From assembly GCA_964630665.1 (NCBI GenBank), contig CAZVVN010000072.1, forward strand, positions 1 to 15,736: a DNA stretch of 15,736 nucleotides, given 5' to 3'. How positions within the stretch are numbered: position 1 is the stretch's first letter; each line of letters opens with the position of its first letter. Below are positions 7,213 to 15,410 of the stretch, piece after piece. The notes below the pieces were generated by a model that saw only the letters and a program-made list of their open reading frames with translations, was not told the origin of the DNA and searched no databases. The stretch comes from UBA9619 sp964630665. Its GTDB lineage: Bacteria > Pseudomonadota > Gammaproteobacteria > Arenicellales > UBA868. A program made the position numbers and the translations under genes.

Positions 7213-7306
7213 TTTGTGGGCCTTTGGGAGTTGATCCGACGAAGATTGGCGCTTGGCCACGGAATTTCGCACAATTGGAATTCCCCACGCAAACAAAAGG
7301 TGATAA
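7213..7306. promoter_or_regulatory. Divergent promoter region of the dehydrogenase pair
   Basis: This 94-base gap must hold promoters for both divergent dehydrogenase genes. A weak plus-strand candidate is TTGGCG at 7246-7251, an 18-base spacer and CACAAT at 7270-7275. An 8-base palindrome, GGAATTCC, lies at 7277-7284. AAAGGTG at 7296-7302 is a good ribosome-binding site for the ATG at 7307. A shared control region would fit co-expression of two subunits. Confidence 0.4.
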
Positions 7307-8464
7307 ATGCCCGAAGGAATTCAGTTCGACCCGGTCCAGCTGCCCGGCGAAGCCGAAGCGATGCGACTGAACATCCGCCGCTTTTTGGAACAGGAGATCT
7401 CAGCAGGGCATTTTGAGCCGCGACGCTTCGGTATGACCACCCACTCGCCGGAGTTCAGTCGCCGTTGTGGCGAGGCCGGGTTCATCGGCATGACCTGGCC
7501 ACGGGCTTACGGGGGACAGGAACGGACGTTCCTGGAGCGATTTGTGGTCACAGAAGAAATGCTGGCGGTAGGCGCGCCGGTCTGGGCGCACTGGGTGGCC
7601 GATCGCCAGAGCGGCCCGGTTCTGATCCGCTATGCCCATGACTCGGTGCGTCAGTCGGTCTTGCCTAGGATTGTTGCCGGCGAGTGCTATTTCTGTATAG
7701 GCATGAGCGAGCCGGATTCCGGTTCAGATCTGTTTTCGCTCAGATCGACGGCCCAGGTGATCGATGAGGGCTGGCGGGTCAATGGACGGAAAATCTGGAC
7801 CAGCAACGCCCATCGTTCTCATTACATGATTGCGCTGCTGCGCACCTCAGCGGCTACTGATGACAACCGGCGATTTGGCCTGAGCCAGTTTCTGATCGAT
7901 ATGGATTCTCCCGGTATCACGGTACGTCCGATCCGCAATCTGACCGGGGTCCACGACTTTAATGAGGTGACCTTCGACGATGTTTATGTTCCGGGCACCC
8001 ACCTGATCGGCGAACTCGACAAGGCTTTCAGCCAGGCAACTAACGAACTGGCCTACGAGCGAAGCGGCCCAGAACGGTTTCTCGAGACGCTGGCGGTTCT
8101 GCAGGCACTGATTCTGGCCGCGGGCCGTACGCCCGACCAGAGAGTGGCCGAAGGTATCGGCCGGCTGGTCGCCCAGCTTTCCACCCTGCGGCAGATGTCG
8201 CTGTCGGTCGCAGGCATGCTCAGTGCAGGAAAGGTGCCCGAGGTGGAAGCCGCACTGGTCAAGGACCTGGGGACCAACTGGGAGCAGGCTCTGCCGTCCC
8301 GTGCACGGGAGCTGGCACCAGAGTACTGTGATGATCCGAAAGCATTGTCGGTGTTTGAAGAGATTCTCGACCATGCGACACTGATTGCGCCGAAACTCAC
8401 TATTCAGGGTGGGACCCGGGAGATCCTGCGCGGCATCATCGCTCGCGGTCTGGGTCTTCGTTAG
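7307..8464 (+). CDS. Acyl-CoA dehydrogenase family protein, probable catalytic subunit of a heteromer
   Basis: A 385-residue flavin-dependent acyl-CoA dehydrogenase of normal length, expected to desaturate an acyl-CoA at C2-C3. The N-terminal helical domain contains GMTWPRAYGGQ (61-71). The middle domain carries MSEPDSGSDL (133-142) and GRKIWTS (160-166), and VTFDDVYVPG is at 221-230. The C terminus has GGTREILRGIIARGLG (368-383). E251 in YERSGPER is a plausible catalytic base, since the GGT motif lacks the glutamate used by medium-chain enzymes. The RxQFGRP...FQAVQ motif is absent: the region reads TPDQRVAEGIGRLVAQL (275-291). This is the motif that the divergent homologue keeps. It starts 94 bases from that homologue and is followed after 13 bases by the acyl-CoA synthetase gene. 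The acyl substrate is unknown. Confidence 0.9.
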   Translation: MPEGIQFDPVQLPGEAEAMRLNIRRFLEQEISAGHFEPRRFGMTTHSPEFSRRCGEAGFIGMTWPRAYGGQERTFLERFVVTEEMLAVGAPVWAHWVADRQSGPVLIRYAHDSVRQSVLPRIVAGECYFCIGMSEPDSGSDLFSLRSTAQVIDEGWRVNGRKIWTSNAHRSHYMIALLRTSAATDDNRRFGLSQFLIDMDSPGITVRPIRNLTGVHDFNEVTFDDVYVPGTHLIGELDKAFSQATNELAYERSGPERFLETLAVLQALILAAGRTPDQRVAEGIGRLVAQLSTLRQMSLSVAGMLSAGKVPEVEAALVKDLGTNWEQALPSRARELAPEYCDDPKALSVFEEILDHATLIAPKLTIQGGTREILRGIIARGLGLR

Positions 8465-8477
8465 AGCCGCTTCTCTT

Positions 8478-10643
8478 ATGACGGATCTACAGGCACTGTT
8501 CTGGCCTAAATCAATTGCCCTGGTCGGTGCCTCTCCGGACAAGCAAATTATCCGGGGCCGGCTGGTCGAGGCCATCGGCCAGCACCCTTATCCTGGCAGG
8601 GTCTACGCAGTCAGTCGATCGCACCGAAAAATCAGCGACCTGGCCTGTTTCGAGTCGATCAACGCTCTGCCGGCGGGCGTCGATCTCGCCATTATCACCA
8701 TCCCCGCCGAGTTTGTACCCGCTGCACTTGAAGCCTGTGGTCACAAGGGCATCGGAGCGGCGATCGTCATCAGTTCCGGCTTCGCCGAGGAAAAGGGCGA
8801 TCAGGGATCTGACAGACAGCAACAACTCGCCGAGATTGCCGCGCATCACGGTATTGCGCTCATCGGGCCCAATGCAGAAGGGTTTCTCAACACCAAGTTG
8901 AATCTAGCGGCAACCTTCAGTCCGACAGTGTCTGATGTCGATGGAGGGCTCCGCCCGGCGGGCCTGAACACCGGCGGTGTCGCAGTCATCTCACAAAGTG
9001 GCGGAATCGGGTTTTCCTTTTTTCACCGGGGACGTCCAAAAGCACTGAATTTCAGTTTTATCGTGACGACGGGTAACGAGGCGACACTCGATGTTCTGGA
9101 TATAGCTGACTATCTGATCGACGATGATGCTACCGAGGTGATCCTGATGTTCGTTGAGGGCGTGAGGTCGCCTGCCCGTCTGCTTCCACTCGCGGCGAAG
9201 GCTGCGCGGGCGGGAAAGCCGATCGTCGTCGCCAAGGTGGGGCAATCGGAAGCTGCGGCAGACGCCGTGACCTCTCACACGGCTTCCCTGGCCGGTTCCA
9301 GCCAGGCCTATGAGGCGGTCTTTCGACATGCGGGGATCATCCGTGGGATCGACAGCGACCACATGATCGATGTTGCAGGGACCTTCGTGTATTTCCGCGA
9401 TCGACTGCCCAGGGGTCGCCGGGTCGGGATCCTCACGCCCTCCGGCGGTGCAGGCGCCTGGTTTGCGGACCTGTGCGAGGCGCATGGCCTCCAGGTGCCG
9501 ATGCTGGATGCCCGGACCCGTGCCAGGATCGACCCGTTGCTCCCCGAGTACGGCACATCGCGAAACCCGGTGGACGTGACAGCCCAGGTGATCTTCAAGG
9601 TCGGTTATGCGCCGGTCCTCGAGATCATGGCTGAATCGGACGTACTGGATGCCATCCTGGTGTCGGGGTCGTTGGCGCATCCTACTTATATCGAAAGGGA
9701 CCTGGAGCAACTCGTCAAACTGGGTGAAGCGGTAGACAAGCCGATTATCTTCTGTGCCTATACCAGGGCCCATCCCCGCGCAGTCGAACTACTGGCCCAG
9801 GCCGGCTTCCCCTGCCTGACCAGCATGCCCAACGCGGCCCGGGCCATCGCGGCGATGGCGGATTACCGGGCGTTCTCTGAATCTTCCGCCACGATGATTG
9901 ATGTTCCGCCAAAAGAGGGAATCCGGTTAACCGGACCTGCGCTGGACCAGTCGGTCTACACTGAATACGAGGCCAAACAGTACTTCGATGCCTGGGGGAT
10001 CCGTTGCCCGGAAGGCAGCCTCACCCGATCGTCAGCCGAGGCTGTTGCGGCGGCCCAGAGGCTGGGGGGTGTTGTAGTAGCGAAAGTTCAGTCCCCGGAT
10101 ATACCGCATAAAACGGAAGCTGGCGGGATCAGGCTCGAGCTGGGAAATGCAGACGCGGTCCGACAGGCCTACGATGAGATCATGACGGTTGTACATCAGG
10201 CCGAGCCGGAAGCCCAGATTCATGGCGTGCTTATCGAGCCAATGGCCAGTGCCGGTGTCGAGATGATCGTGGGGGTGAGTCGTGATCCAGATTTCGGGCC
10301 GATGCTGACCGTGGGCAGTGGCGGTATCCTGGTCGAGTTGATCGGTGATGCTGTGACCTCGCCGGTGCCTGTCTCATCAGCCCAGGCGCAGGACCTGCTC
10401 AAGCGCCTTCGTGGCTGGTCGTTGTTGCAGGGACTGCGGGGTCAGCCGGCTGCAGACGTCGAGGCGCTGGTCGAGTTGATCGTCGCTGTATCGAGATTCG
10501 CTGCGGCCAATGCGAATTACCTTCGATCACTGGATCTCAATCCGGTCATCGTACATCCAGCGGGCAATGGCCTGACGATCGCTGATGCCTTGATCATGAG
10601 CGAGATTCGATCGGCTGAGTCGCAGGCACGTTCCGAACACTGA
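8478..10643 (+). CDS. Acyl-CoA synthetase, NDP-forming (acetate-CoA ligase/Acs-Pat-like family without acetyltransferase domain)
   Basis: A 721-residue fused alpha-beta acyl-CoA synthetase (acyl acid + CoA + ATP to acyl-CoA + ADP + Pi). In order it has a CoA-binding Rossmann domain (about 7-130, SIALVGASP at 12-20), succinyl-CoA-ligase-like domains (about 165-460) and a C-terminal ATP-grasp domain (about 490-710). The phosphohistidine is H267 in SHTASLAGS. In the ATP-grasp part, SPDIPHKTEAGG (539-550), GPMLTVGSGGILVEL (607-621) and the SLDLNPVIV end (684-692) are typical. The ATG at 8478 is chosen because family homology starts there; an in-frame ATG at 8385 lies inside the dehydrogenase gene. 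No clear ribosome-binding site precedes it, so coupling to the gene 13 bases upstream is likely. It probably activates the acid handled by the neighbouring dehydrogenase. Confidence 0.92.
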   Translation: MTDLQALFWPKSIALVGASPDKQIIRGRLVEAIGQHPYPGRVYAVSRSHRKISDLACFESINALPAGVDLAIITIPAEFVPAALEACGHKGIGAAIVISSGFAEEKGDQGSDRQQQLAEIAAHHGIALIGPNAEGFLNTKLNLAATFSPTVSDVDGGLRPAGLNTGGVAVISQSGGIGFSFFHRGRPKALNFSFIVTTGNEATLDVLDIADYLIDDDATEVILMFVEGVRSPARLLPLAAKAARAGKPIVVAKVGQSEAAADAVTSHTASLAGSSQAYEAVFRHAGIIRGIDSDHMIDVAGTFVYFRDRLPRGRRVGILTPSGGAGAWFADLCEAHGLQVPMLDARTRARIDPLLPEYGTSRNPVDVTAQVIFKVGYAPVLEIMAESDVLDAILVSGSLAHPTYIERDLEQLVKLGEAVDKPIIFCAYTRAHPRAVELLAQAGFPCLTSMPNAARAIAAMADYRAFSESSATMIDVPPKEGIRLTGPALDQSVYTEYEAKQYFDAWGIRCPEGSLTRSSAEAVAAAQRLGGVVVAKVQSPDIPHKTEAGGIRLELGNADAVRQAYDEIMTVVHQAEPEAQIHGVLIEPMASAGVEMIVGVSRDPDFGPMLTVGSGGILVELIGDAVTSPVPVSSAQAQDLLKRLRGWSLLQGLRGQPAADVEALVELIVAVSRFAAANANYLRSLDLNPVIVHPAGNGLTIADALIMSEIRSAESQARSEH

Positions 10644-10662
10644 CCAGACCAGGGAGAGAACA

Positions 10663-11448
10663 ATGACAGGATCTGTTGATCAGGACATTACGGTAGAAAT
10701 CGTGGAACACGTGGCCATGGTAGAGATTCATCGCCCACCGAACAATTTTTTCGATTTCGAACTGATCCGTTCGATAGCTGATGCCTATGAATCGTTGGAT
10801 AAGGATTCCGGCTGTCGCGCAATTGTCCTGTGCTCCGAGGGTAAGCACTTCTGTGCCGGGGCCGACTTTTCTGCCCGTGCATCCTGGGGTCAGGAACAGC
10901 TTGATGCACAGGCCGGGCAACTCTATCGCGAAGCGGCGCGGGTTTTCGGTGCAGGAAAGCCCGTCGTTGCGGCAGTACAGGGCGCTGCGGTGGGCGGTGG
11001 TCTGGGACTCGCCTGCTCCGCTGACCACCGGGTGACCTGCGCTGAAGCACGATTTTCAGCTAATTTTTCCAAGTTGGCGTTCCATCAGGGGTTTGGGCTC
11101 AGCGTGACCCTGCCGAGGCTGATCGGGGAAACCAAGGCCAGCCTTCTACTGCTGACGGGCCGCCGAGTCGGCGGTGCAGAAGCTGTGCAAATGGGGTTGG
11201 CGGACCAATTAGTAGCACAGGAGGAGGTCCGCAATGTGGCTCAGGCGCTGGCAGGTGAGATTGCTCAGTCTGGACCGTTGGCTGTTCAGGCCATCCGGGC
11301 GACCCTCAGGGCGGGACTCGCCGAGGCGGTGGTTCGCGCGACCGAACACGAACTAGCCGAACAGAGTCGACTGCGCGACACCGCGGACTTCAGAGAGGGC
11401 ATCAAGGCCATGGCCGAGCGCCGCTTACCACAATTCACCGGGAAATAG
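10663..11448 (+). CDS. Crotonase-fold protein (enoyl-CoA hydratase/isomerase family) lacking both hydratase glutamates
   Basis: A 261-residue crotonase-superfamily protein. The two oxyanion-hole segments, HFCAGADF (62-69) and VQGAAVGGGLGLA (105-117), are intact, so it should bind and polarise an acyl-CoA thioester. However, the two acid/base glutamates of rat mitochondrial enoyl-CoA hydratase are replaced: the GGGCE glutamate is G115 and the QPE glutamate is N134 (RFSANFSKL). A His/Phe-rich loop, LAFHQGFGLSVTLPRL (138-152), follows. Ordinary enoyl-CoA hydration is therefore doubtful. Isomerase, hydrolase, dehalogenase or retro-Claisen activity using other residues is possible. AGGGAG at 10651-10656 is a good ribosome-binding site. 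It is the third gene of the acyl-CoA operon, 19 bases after the synthetase, and ends 25 bases from the convergent ABC gene. Confidence 0.88.
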   Translation: MTGSVDQDITVEIVEHVAMVEIHRPPNNFFDFELIRSIADAYESLDKDSGCRAIVLCSEGKHFCAGADFSARASWGQEQLDAQAGQLYREAARVFGAGKPVVAAVQGAAVGGGLGLACSADHRVTCAEARFSANFSKLAFHQGFGLSVTLPRLIGETKASLLLLTGRRVGGAEAVQMGLADQLVAQEEVRNVAQALAGEIAQSGPLAVQAIRATLRAGLAEAVVRATEHELAEQSRLRDTADFREGIKAMAERRLPQFTGK

Positions 11449-11473
11449 GTAAGGGCCGAAGCAGCTGTCTGGC

Positions 11474-13366
11474 TCAGTCGTGGCCTATCGGGAACAAGGG
11501 CCTGGTGGCAATGTGTTCCGGAAGGTCGTCGAACGATGTGAAGTTCAATCGGTAGAGACTGGCATAGAGACCGTTGACTGCCATCAGGTTCTCGTGGGTA
11601 CCTTGTTCGACCAGCCGACCGTGTTGGAGGACCAGAATTCGATTACATTCTCTGATCGTCGCCAGACGGTGTGCGATCACGATTGCGGTACGCCCCTGAA
11701 GTAGTACCTTAAGTGCTTTCTGGATCTTCATCTCGGAGTAGCTGTCAACGTTTGCAGTGGCCTCATCAAGAATCAGAATCCGGGTATCAGCGACGAGTGC
11801 CCGGGCAAAGCTCAGCAGCTGCCGCTGGCCCAGCGAAAGATTCCCACCTCGCTGGTCGAGAGTGAACTGATAGCCTCCAGGTAATCGCATGATGAAATCA
11901 TGGGCGCCGACTGCGCGGGCTGCGGCCTCGATCTCACGGGGGCCCTTGTCTTGACTGGCGTACTGGATGTTCTGGAAAATGGATCCTGAATAAAGGAACG
12001 GGTCCTGCAGAACCATCGCCAGGTGTCGGCCGATGCACTTCTGGGTGAGATCCCGGACGTCATGCCCGTCAATCAGTACCCGGCCTGAATCGGTATCGTA
12101 AAACCGGCGCAACAGCGCTGCGATGGTCGATTTTCCGGAACCGGTGGGGCCGATGATCGCAACTTTCTCGCCCTGTGAAACAGAAAAGCTGACATCGTGG
12201 AGAACCGGTGTGTTCGGGGCGTATGCGAAGTTGACATTGCTGAAGCCCACAGTCCCGGTGCACTCAGCCAGATCCAGGGCGTCTGGTTTGTCCCTGATTG
12301 CCTGGGGCACGTCCATCACCTCCATTATGCGCTGCCCCGAAACCGTGGCCCGCTGCATCATGCTGTACTGGATCGTCAATGAACGGATGGGATCGAAGAA
12401 CCGCTGGACGTAAAACAGAAAGGCCACCATTACGCCGAGTTCCAGATTATCGTTGAGCACCATCTGACCGCCGATGATCACGATGATAGCCATGGCCGCG
12501 CCCGTCAGCGTGTCCACGATTGGGATGTTTACCTGGGCCAGTTTTGCAGCTTTCAGATGGGTCCGACGGTTCAGGTCGCACAGGTCAGAGTAGAGTTCAT
12601 AATTGACATTCTCCCGGACCTGCCCCTGGACCGTGCGTACACCACGAATCGATTCGGCGAGAGCGCCGTTGGCCATCGAATTGGTTTCCCGTGCTCTGCG
12701 GAATGCGGCCCGCGCATAGGGGAGCCAGAATATTCGAACAATCAGGAGGATCGGCACGATCGACAGGGTGAGTAGACCGAGGTCGAAGTCAAGGGCCAGC
12801 AGAGTGACCACGATGCCCAGCAGCAATACCAGGTCGCCGATGGCGAACACGGAAGTTTCGAGAAACTCCTGTAGTGTGCCGGTGTCACTCTGCAGTCTTG
12901 ACATGACTCGGCCGACCTCAGTCTTGTCCATGAAGGACAGTGAGACTATTTGCAGGTGTGAAAACATCGCTCGTCGCAAGTCGACGATGACGTTTTCGGC
13001 AACCCGACCGACCAGCATTTCCTGCAAAAAGTTAGCGATATAGTTCGCTAGGACGATAAAAAAGAAAACACCAACGATGTAGCTGAGCGCGCCAGTAGTT
13101 CGTCCGGCAGGGCTAAGACCCTGGTCGATGGCATACAGGATGACAAGCGGAATTGACAATTGGGTGGCCACGAACACCATCACAGCCAGCAAGGCTAGGA
13201 TTGCCGTTCGCCGGTATGGCCAGACAAATTCGGCAAAGCGCCGCATGATACGGCGATCGAAGACCCGGCCGAATAGCTCCTCGTCGTGGCTGACCTGGGC
13301 TCCGATCACAGCCCGTGGAGGTCGGGATCCCGCCCCAGTTCCCGGTAGATCAGGCGTCAGTCTCAT
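11474..13366 (-). CDS. ABC exporter half-transporter (TMD-NBD), subunit with intact Walker B and LSLGQ signature
   Basis: A 630-residue type IV ABC exporter half: six hydrophobic segments (about 54-325) followed by an ATPase domain. Walker A is GPTGSGKS (406-413), the signature is LSLGQ (510-514) instead of LSGGQ, Walker B is ILILDE (530-535) with the catalytic glutamate, and the switch histidine is H566. Its canonical Walker B and altered signature complement the partner encoded just upstream, indicating an obligate heterodimer in the inner membrane, similar to TM287/288 or BmrC/BmrD. The start at 13366 is chosen because it forms an ATGA overlap with the partner's stop. An in-frame ATG at 13393 would add nine residues. 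A tail of about 20 residues ends the protein. Exported substrate unknown; drugs, lipids or peptides are typical. Confidence 0.9.
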   Translation of the reverse strand: MRLTPDLPGTGAGSRPPRAVIGAQVSHDEELFGRVFDRRIMRRFAEFVWPYRRTAILALLAVMVFVATQLSIPLVILYAIDQGLSPAGRTTGALSYIVGVFFFIVLANYIANFLQEMLVGRVAENVIVDLRRAMFSHLQIVSLSFMDKTEVGRVMSRLQSDTGTLQEFLETSVFAIGDLVLLLGIVVTLLALDFDLGLLTLSIVPILLIVRIFWLPYARAAFRRARETNSMANGALAESIRGVRTVQGQVRENVNYELYSDLCDLNRRTHLKAAKLAQVNIPIVDTLTGAAMAIIVIIGGQMVLNDNLELGVMVAFLFYVQRFFDPIRSLTIQYSMMQRATVSGQRIMEVMDVPQAIRDKPDALDLAECTGTVGFSNVNFAYAPNTPVLHDVSFSVSQGEKVAIIGPTGSGKSTIAALLRRFYDTDSGRVLIDGHDVRDLTQKCIGRHLAMVLQDPFLYSGSIFQNIQYASQDKGPREIEAAARAVGAHDFIMRLPGGYQFTLDQRGGNLSLGQRQLLSFARALVADTRILILDEATANVDSYSEMKIQKALKVLLQGRTAIVIAHRLATIRECNRILVLQHGRLVEQGTHENLMAVNGLYASLYRLNFTSFDDLPEHIATRPLFPIGHD

Positions 13367-15228
13367 GCGGGTAATGGCTGGCCGGATGACCATTCAGCTG
13401 ACCCGGCGCCCTGCATCTGCAGAGAATGAAGCGCGGCATAGCGGCCATTGAGAGAGAGCAATTGATCATGAGAGCCCCGCTCGACGATCCGGCCTTCGTC
13501 CAGAAACAGGATCTCATCGGCGTGCATCACGCTGATCAGCCGATGGGAAATGATAATCGTGGTGCGTTTACCGCTTCGCTGGGCCAGGGCGCTGCGAATC
13601 TGCTGTTCGGTTCCAGCATCGATCGCAGCCGTTGCATCATCGAATATGCAGATCGGTGCGTTGGTCAATGTGCCCCGGGCGATCGACACCCGCTGGCGCT
13701 GGCCACCGGAAAGGGAAACGCCCTGTTCTCCGACCAGCGTCTGGTAGGTTTCCGGCAGGGTTGCCACAAATTCGTGTAGTTGGGCGTCGCGGCTCGCTTG
13801 AACAATGGCGTCGCTGCCGGACCAGGGGTCGCCGTAGGCGATATTGTTGTCGACTGATGCGGTGAACAGGAATGAATCCTGTTGCACGCCACCGATGGCC
13901 CGTCGCAGTGACGCTAGAGTCACGTCTCGGATATCCTGGCCATCGATCAGAATCCGGCCTGCTGTGGCATCGTAAAAACGGGGGATCAGTCGGGCAATGG
14001 TCGATTTGCCACTGCCAGGTGGGCCGACGATACCAAGCGTGCGGCCCGGGCCGATCTTGAAGGTGATGCCAGAGATGATCTGACTTTCATCCGGCCGATC
14101 GGTGTAGCTGAAAGCGACGTCCTCAAACTGGATCTCACCGCGGGGTACTTCGAGGTTCCTGACGGCGTCTCCTTCTTCGACTGCATTCTGTCGGTCGAGA
14201 ATGGCAAAGAACCGTGCGCCACATGTCGAGGCTCGGGCATAAGAGTTGACAGTCATGCCGATCTGCCGTACGGGCATATGTAGGATCATCATGAACGCCA
14301 GGAATTCAGTCAGCGTACCGATGGTGATCTCCCCTGCCAGGACCTTCGATCCACCAGCCCACAGGACCGCGGTCATGGCTGAATAAAAGGCAAAGCCCAT
14401 GAAGGTCATGCTCCGGACCCGTGCCATCAGTCGTTGATAAGAGATCTCCAGAACCTTTGTTGACAGTTGATCGAACCGTGCCAGTTCATAAGCCTGTGCG
14501 GCGAATGCGCGGACAACCCGGATCCCGGTCAGGTTTTCCTCCATGGCATTGGTCAGCGCTGTGAGGCGCTCTTGCTGTTTGAGCCACAGGTAACGAAGCT
14601 GAATTCGGGCTATGGCCGAGCGCACAGCAATGACGGGAACGAAACTGAGCGCAATCAGACCCAGCACCAGGTTGGTCGACAGCAGTAGGACGGTTCCACC
14701 AGTGACCAGTACCAGCAGCAACAGGGCCCGGACCAGACCGGTACTTGGAAAATGACGAATTCCTTCCAGATCCAGCATGCCGCGCGTAATCAGGTCTCCT
14801 GAGTGTGAATGATCGTGGAACGTGAGGTCGAGTTGTTGAATGCGTTGGAAGAAGGCCTTCCTCAGCTCGGCGGCAATACAGTGATCGAGCGATTCACCAA
14901 AATAGTTCTGAACCACTGCGAACAGACCGCGTAGCATGCTGAGAATCAGAATCATCGAAGCGGCCAACCAAAGTGCTGTCTCGATGTCGCTGCTCGGTGC
15001 TGAATCGGCTCCGAGCAGTCCCTGCGCATTGTCGACAGCCTGGCCAACGTAGCGCGGAATGAACAACTGAAACATTGATGAAGCCAGGGTGGCTGCAAAT
15101 GCGATGGCGACCCGGGCCTTGTACTGCAGTACCAGACGGATGATCCGCCCCAGTATCCCTGGGTCCAGCTTTCGTGCCGTCCGGAACTCTTCAGCCCGGG
15201 AGGCAGGACTGGATACGTCTCCCTTCAT
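13363..15228 (-). CDS. ABC exporter half-transporter (TMD-NBD), subunit with degenerate Walker B
   Basis: A 621-residue ABC exporter half: an N-terminal cytoplasmic stretch, six membrane segments (first about 38-58, last about 303-320) and an ATPase domain from about 365. Walker A is GPPGSGKS (402-409), the signature is canonical LSGGQ (506-510), and the switch histidine is H562. Walker B reads ICIFDD (526-531), so the catalytic glutamate is replaced by aspartate D531. The site built from this Walker B and the partner's LSLGQ should hydrolyse ATP poorly, while the opposite site is intact. It is first in a two-gene operon, coupled to the partner by an ATGA overlap. GGAAG precedes the ATG by four bases, slightly close. 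Likely an inner-membrane multidrug, lipid or peptide exporter; no substrate can be assigned. Confidence 0.9.
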   Translation of the reverse strand: MKGDVSSPASRAEEFRTARKLDPGILGRIIRLVLQYKARVAIAFAATLASSMFQLFIPRYVGQAVDNAQGLLGADSAPSSDIETALWLAASMILILSMLRGLFAVVQNYFGESLDHCIAAELRKAFFQRIQQLDLTFHDHSHSGDLITRGMLDLEGIRHFPSTGLVRALLLLVLVTGGTVLLLSTNLVLGLIALSFVPVIAVRSAIARIQLRYLWLKQQERLTALTNAMEENLTGIRVVRAFAAQAYELARFDQLSTKVLEISYQRLMARVRSMTFMGFAFYSAMTAVLWAGGSKVLAGEITIGTLTEFLAFMMILHMPVRQIGMTVNSYARASTCGARFFAILDRQNAVEEGDAVRNLEVPRGEIQFEDVAFSYTDRPDESQIISGITFKIGPGRTLGIVGPPGSGKSTIARLIPRFYDATAGRILIDGQDIRDVTLASLRRAIGGVQQDSFLFTASVDNNIAYGDPWSGSDAIVQASRDAQLHEFVATLPETYQTLVGEQGVSLSGGQRQRVSIARGTLTNAPICIFDDATAAIDAGTEQQIRSALAQRSGKRTTIIISHRLISVMHADEILFLDEGRIVERGSHDQLLSLNGRYAALHSLQMQGAGSAEWSSGQPLPA

Positions 15229-15296
15229 TCAGCTTCCAGCCTGATCAGATCGGGCGACCTTGCTACAAGCCTGCAGGACGGTTCTAGAGGTATGTG

Positions 15297-15327
15297 GCCA
15301 GACGGGGCAATAACACTCACGTCTGGC
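15297..15327. repeat. Inverted repeat/hairpin in the ABC operon leader
   Basis: GCCAGACG at 15297-15304 and its exact reverse complement CGTCTGGC at 15320-15327 form an 8-bp perfect stem with a 15-base loop. It lies between the candidate TATAAT box and the first ABC start, about 70 bases before the ATG, so it would be in the 5' leader of the mRNA. No T-run follows on either strand, which argues against a terminator. An operator or leader structure is possible. Confidence 0.5.
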
Positions 15328-15383
15328 TGATAAGAGCATTCAACACCGAAACATACGTCTGATATCTCAAAATGAAACCGCGC

Positions 15384-15389
15384 ATTATA
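15384..15389 (-). promoter_or_regulatory. Candidate -10 box (TATAAT) of the ABC exporter operon
   Basis: A perfect TATAAT is read on the minus strand within GTATAATGCGCGG. Transcription would begin near 15377, leaving a leader of about 150 bases before the ATG at 15228. No sequence resembling TTGACA lies 16-18 bases upstream, so the promoter might need an activator or an extended contact. Confidence 0.45.
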
Positions 15390-15410
15390 CGGACCTCCCG
15401 GCCCACTCGA

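Noticed and set aside
7213..7296. Longer N terminus for the minus-strand dehydrogenase, starting at 7296
   Set aside because: The extra 28 residues show no family resemblance and would place the coding region across nearly the whole divergent promoter gap; the ATG at 7212 fits better.
8385..8477. Longer N terminus for the acyl-CoA synthetase, starting at 8385
   Set aside because: It would overlap the 3' end of the dehydrogenase gene by 80 bases, and the extra residues do not belong to the family, whose homology starts at 8478.
8991..9773. Long open frame on the minus strand opposite the acyl-CoA synthetase
   Set aside because: It is a mirror frame caused by GC-rich codon bias. Its translation shows no recognisable domain, while the plus strand has a complete, well-supported enzyme.
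13363..13393. A 31-base overlap between the two ABC genes
   Set aside because: Using the in-frame ATG at 13366 gives a standard four-base ATGA overlap, so the larger overlap is not needed.
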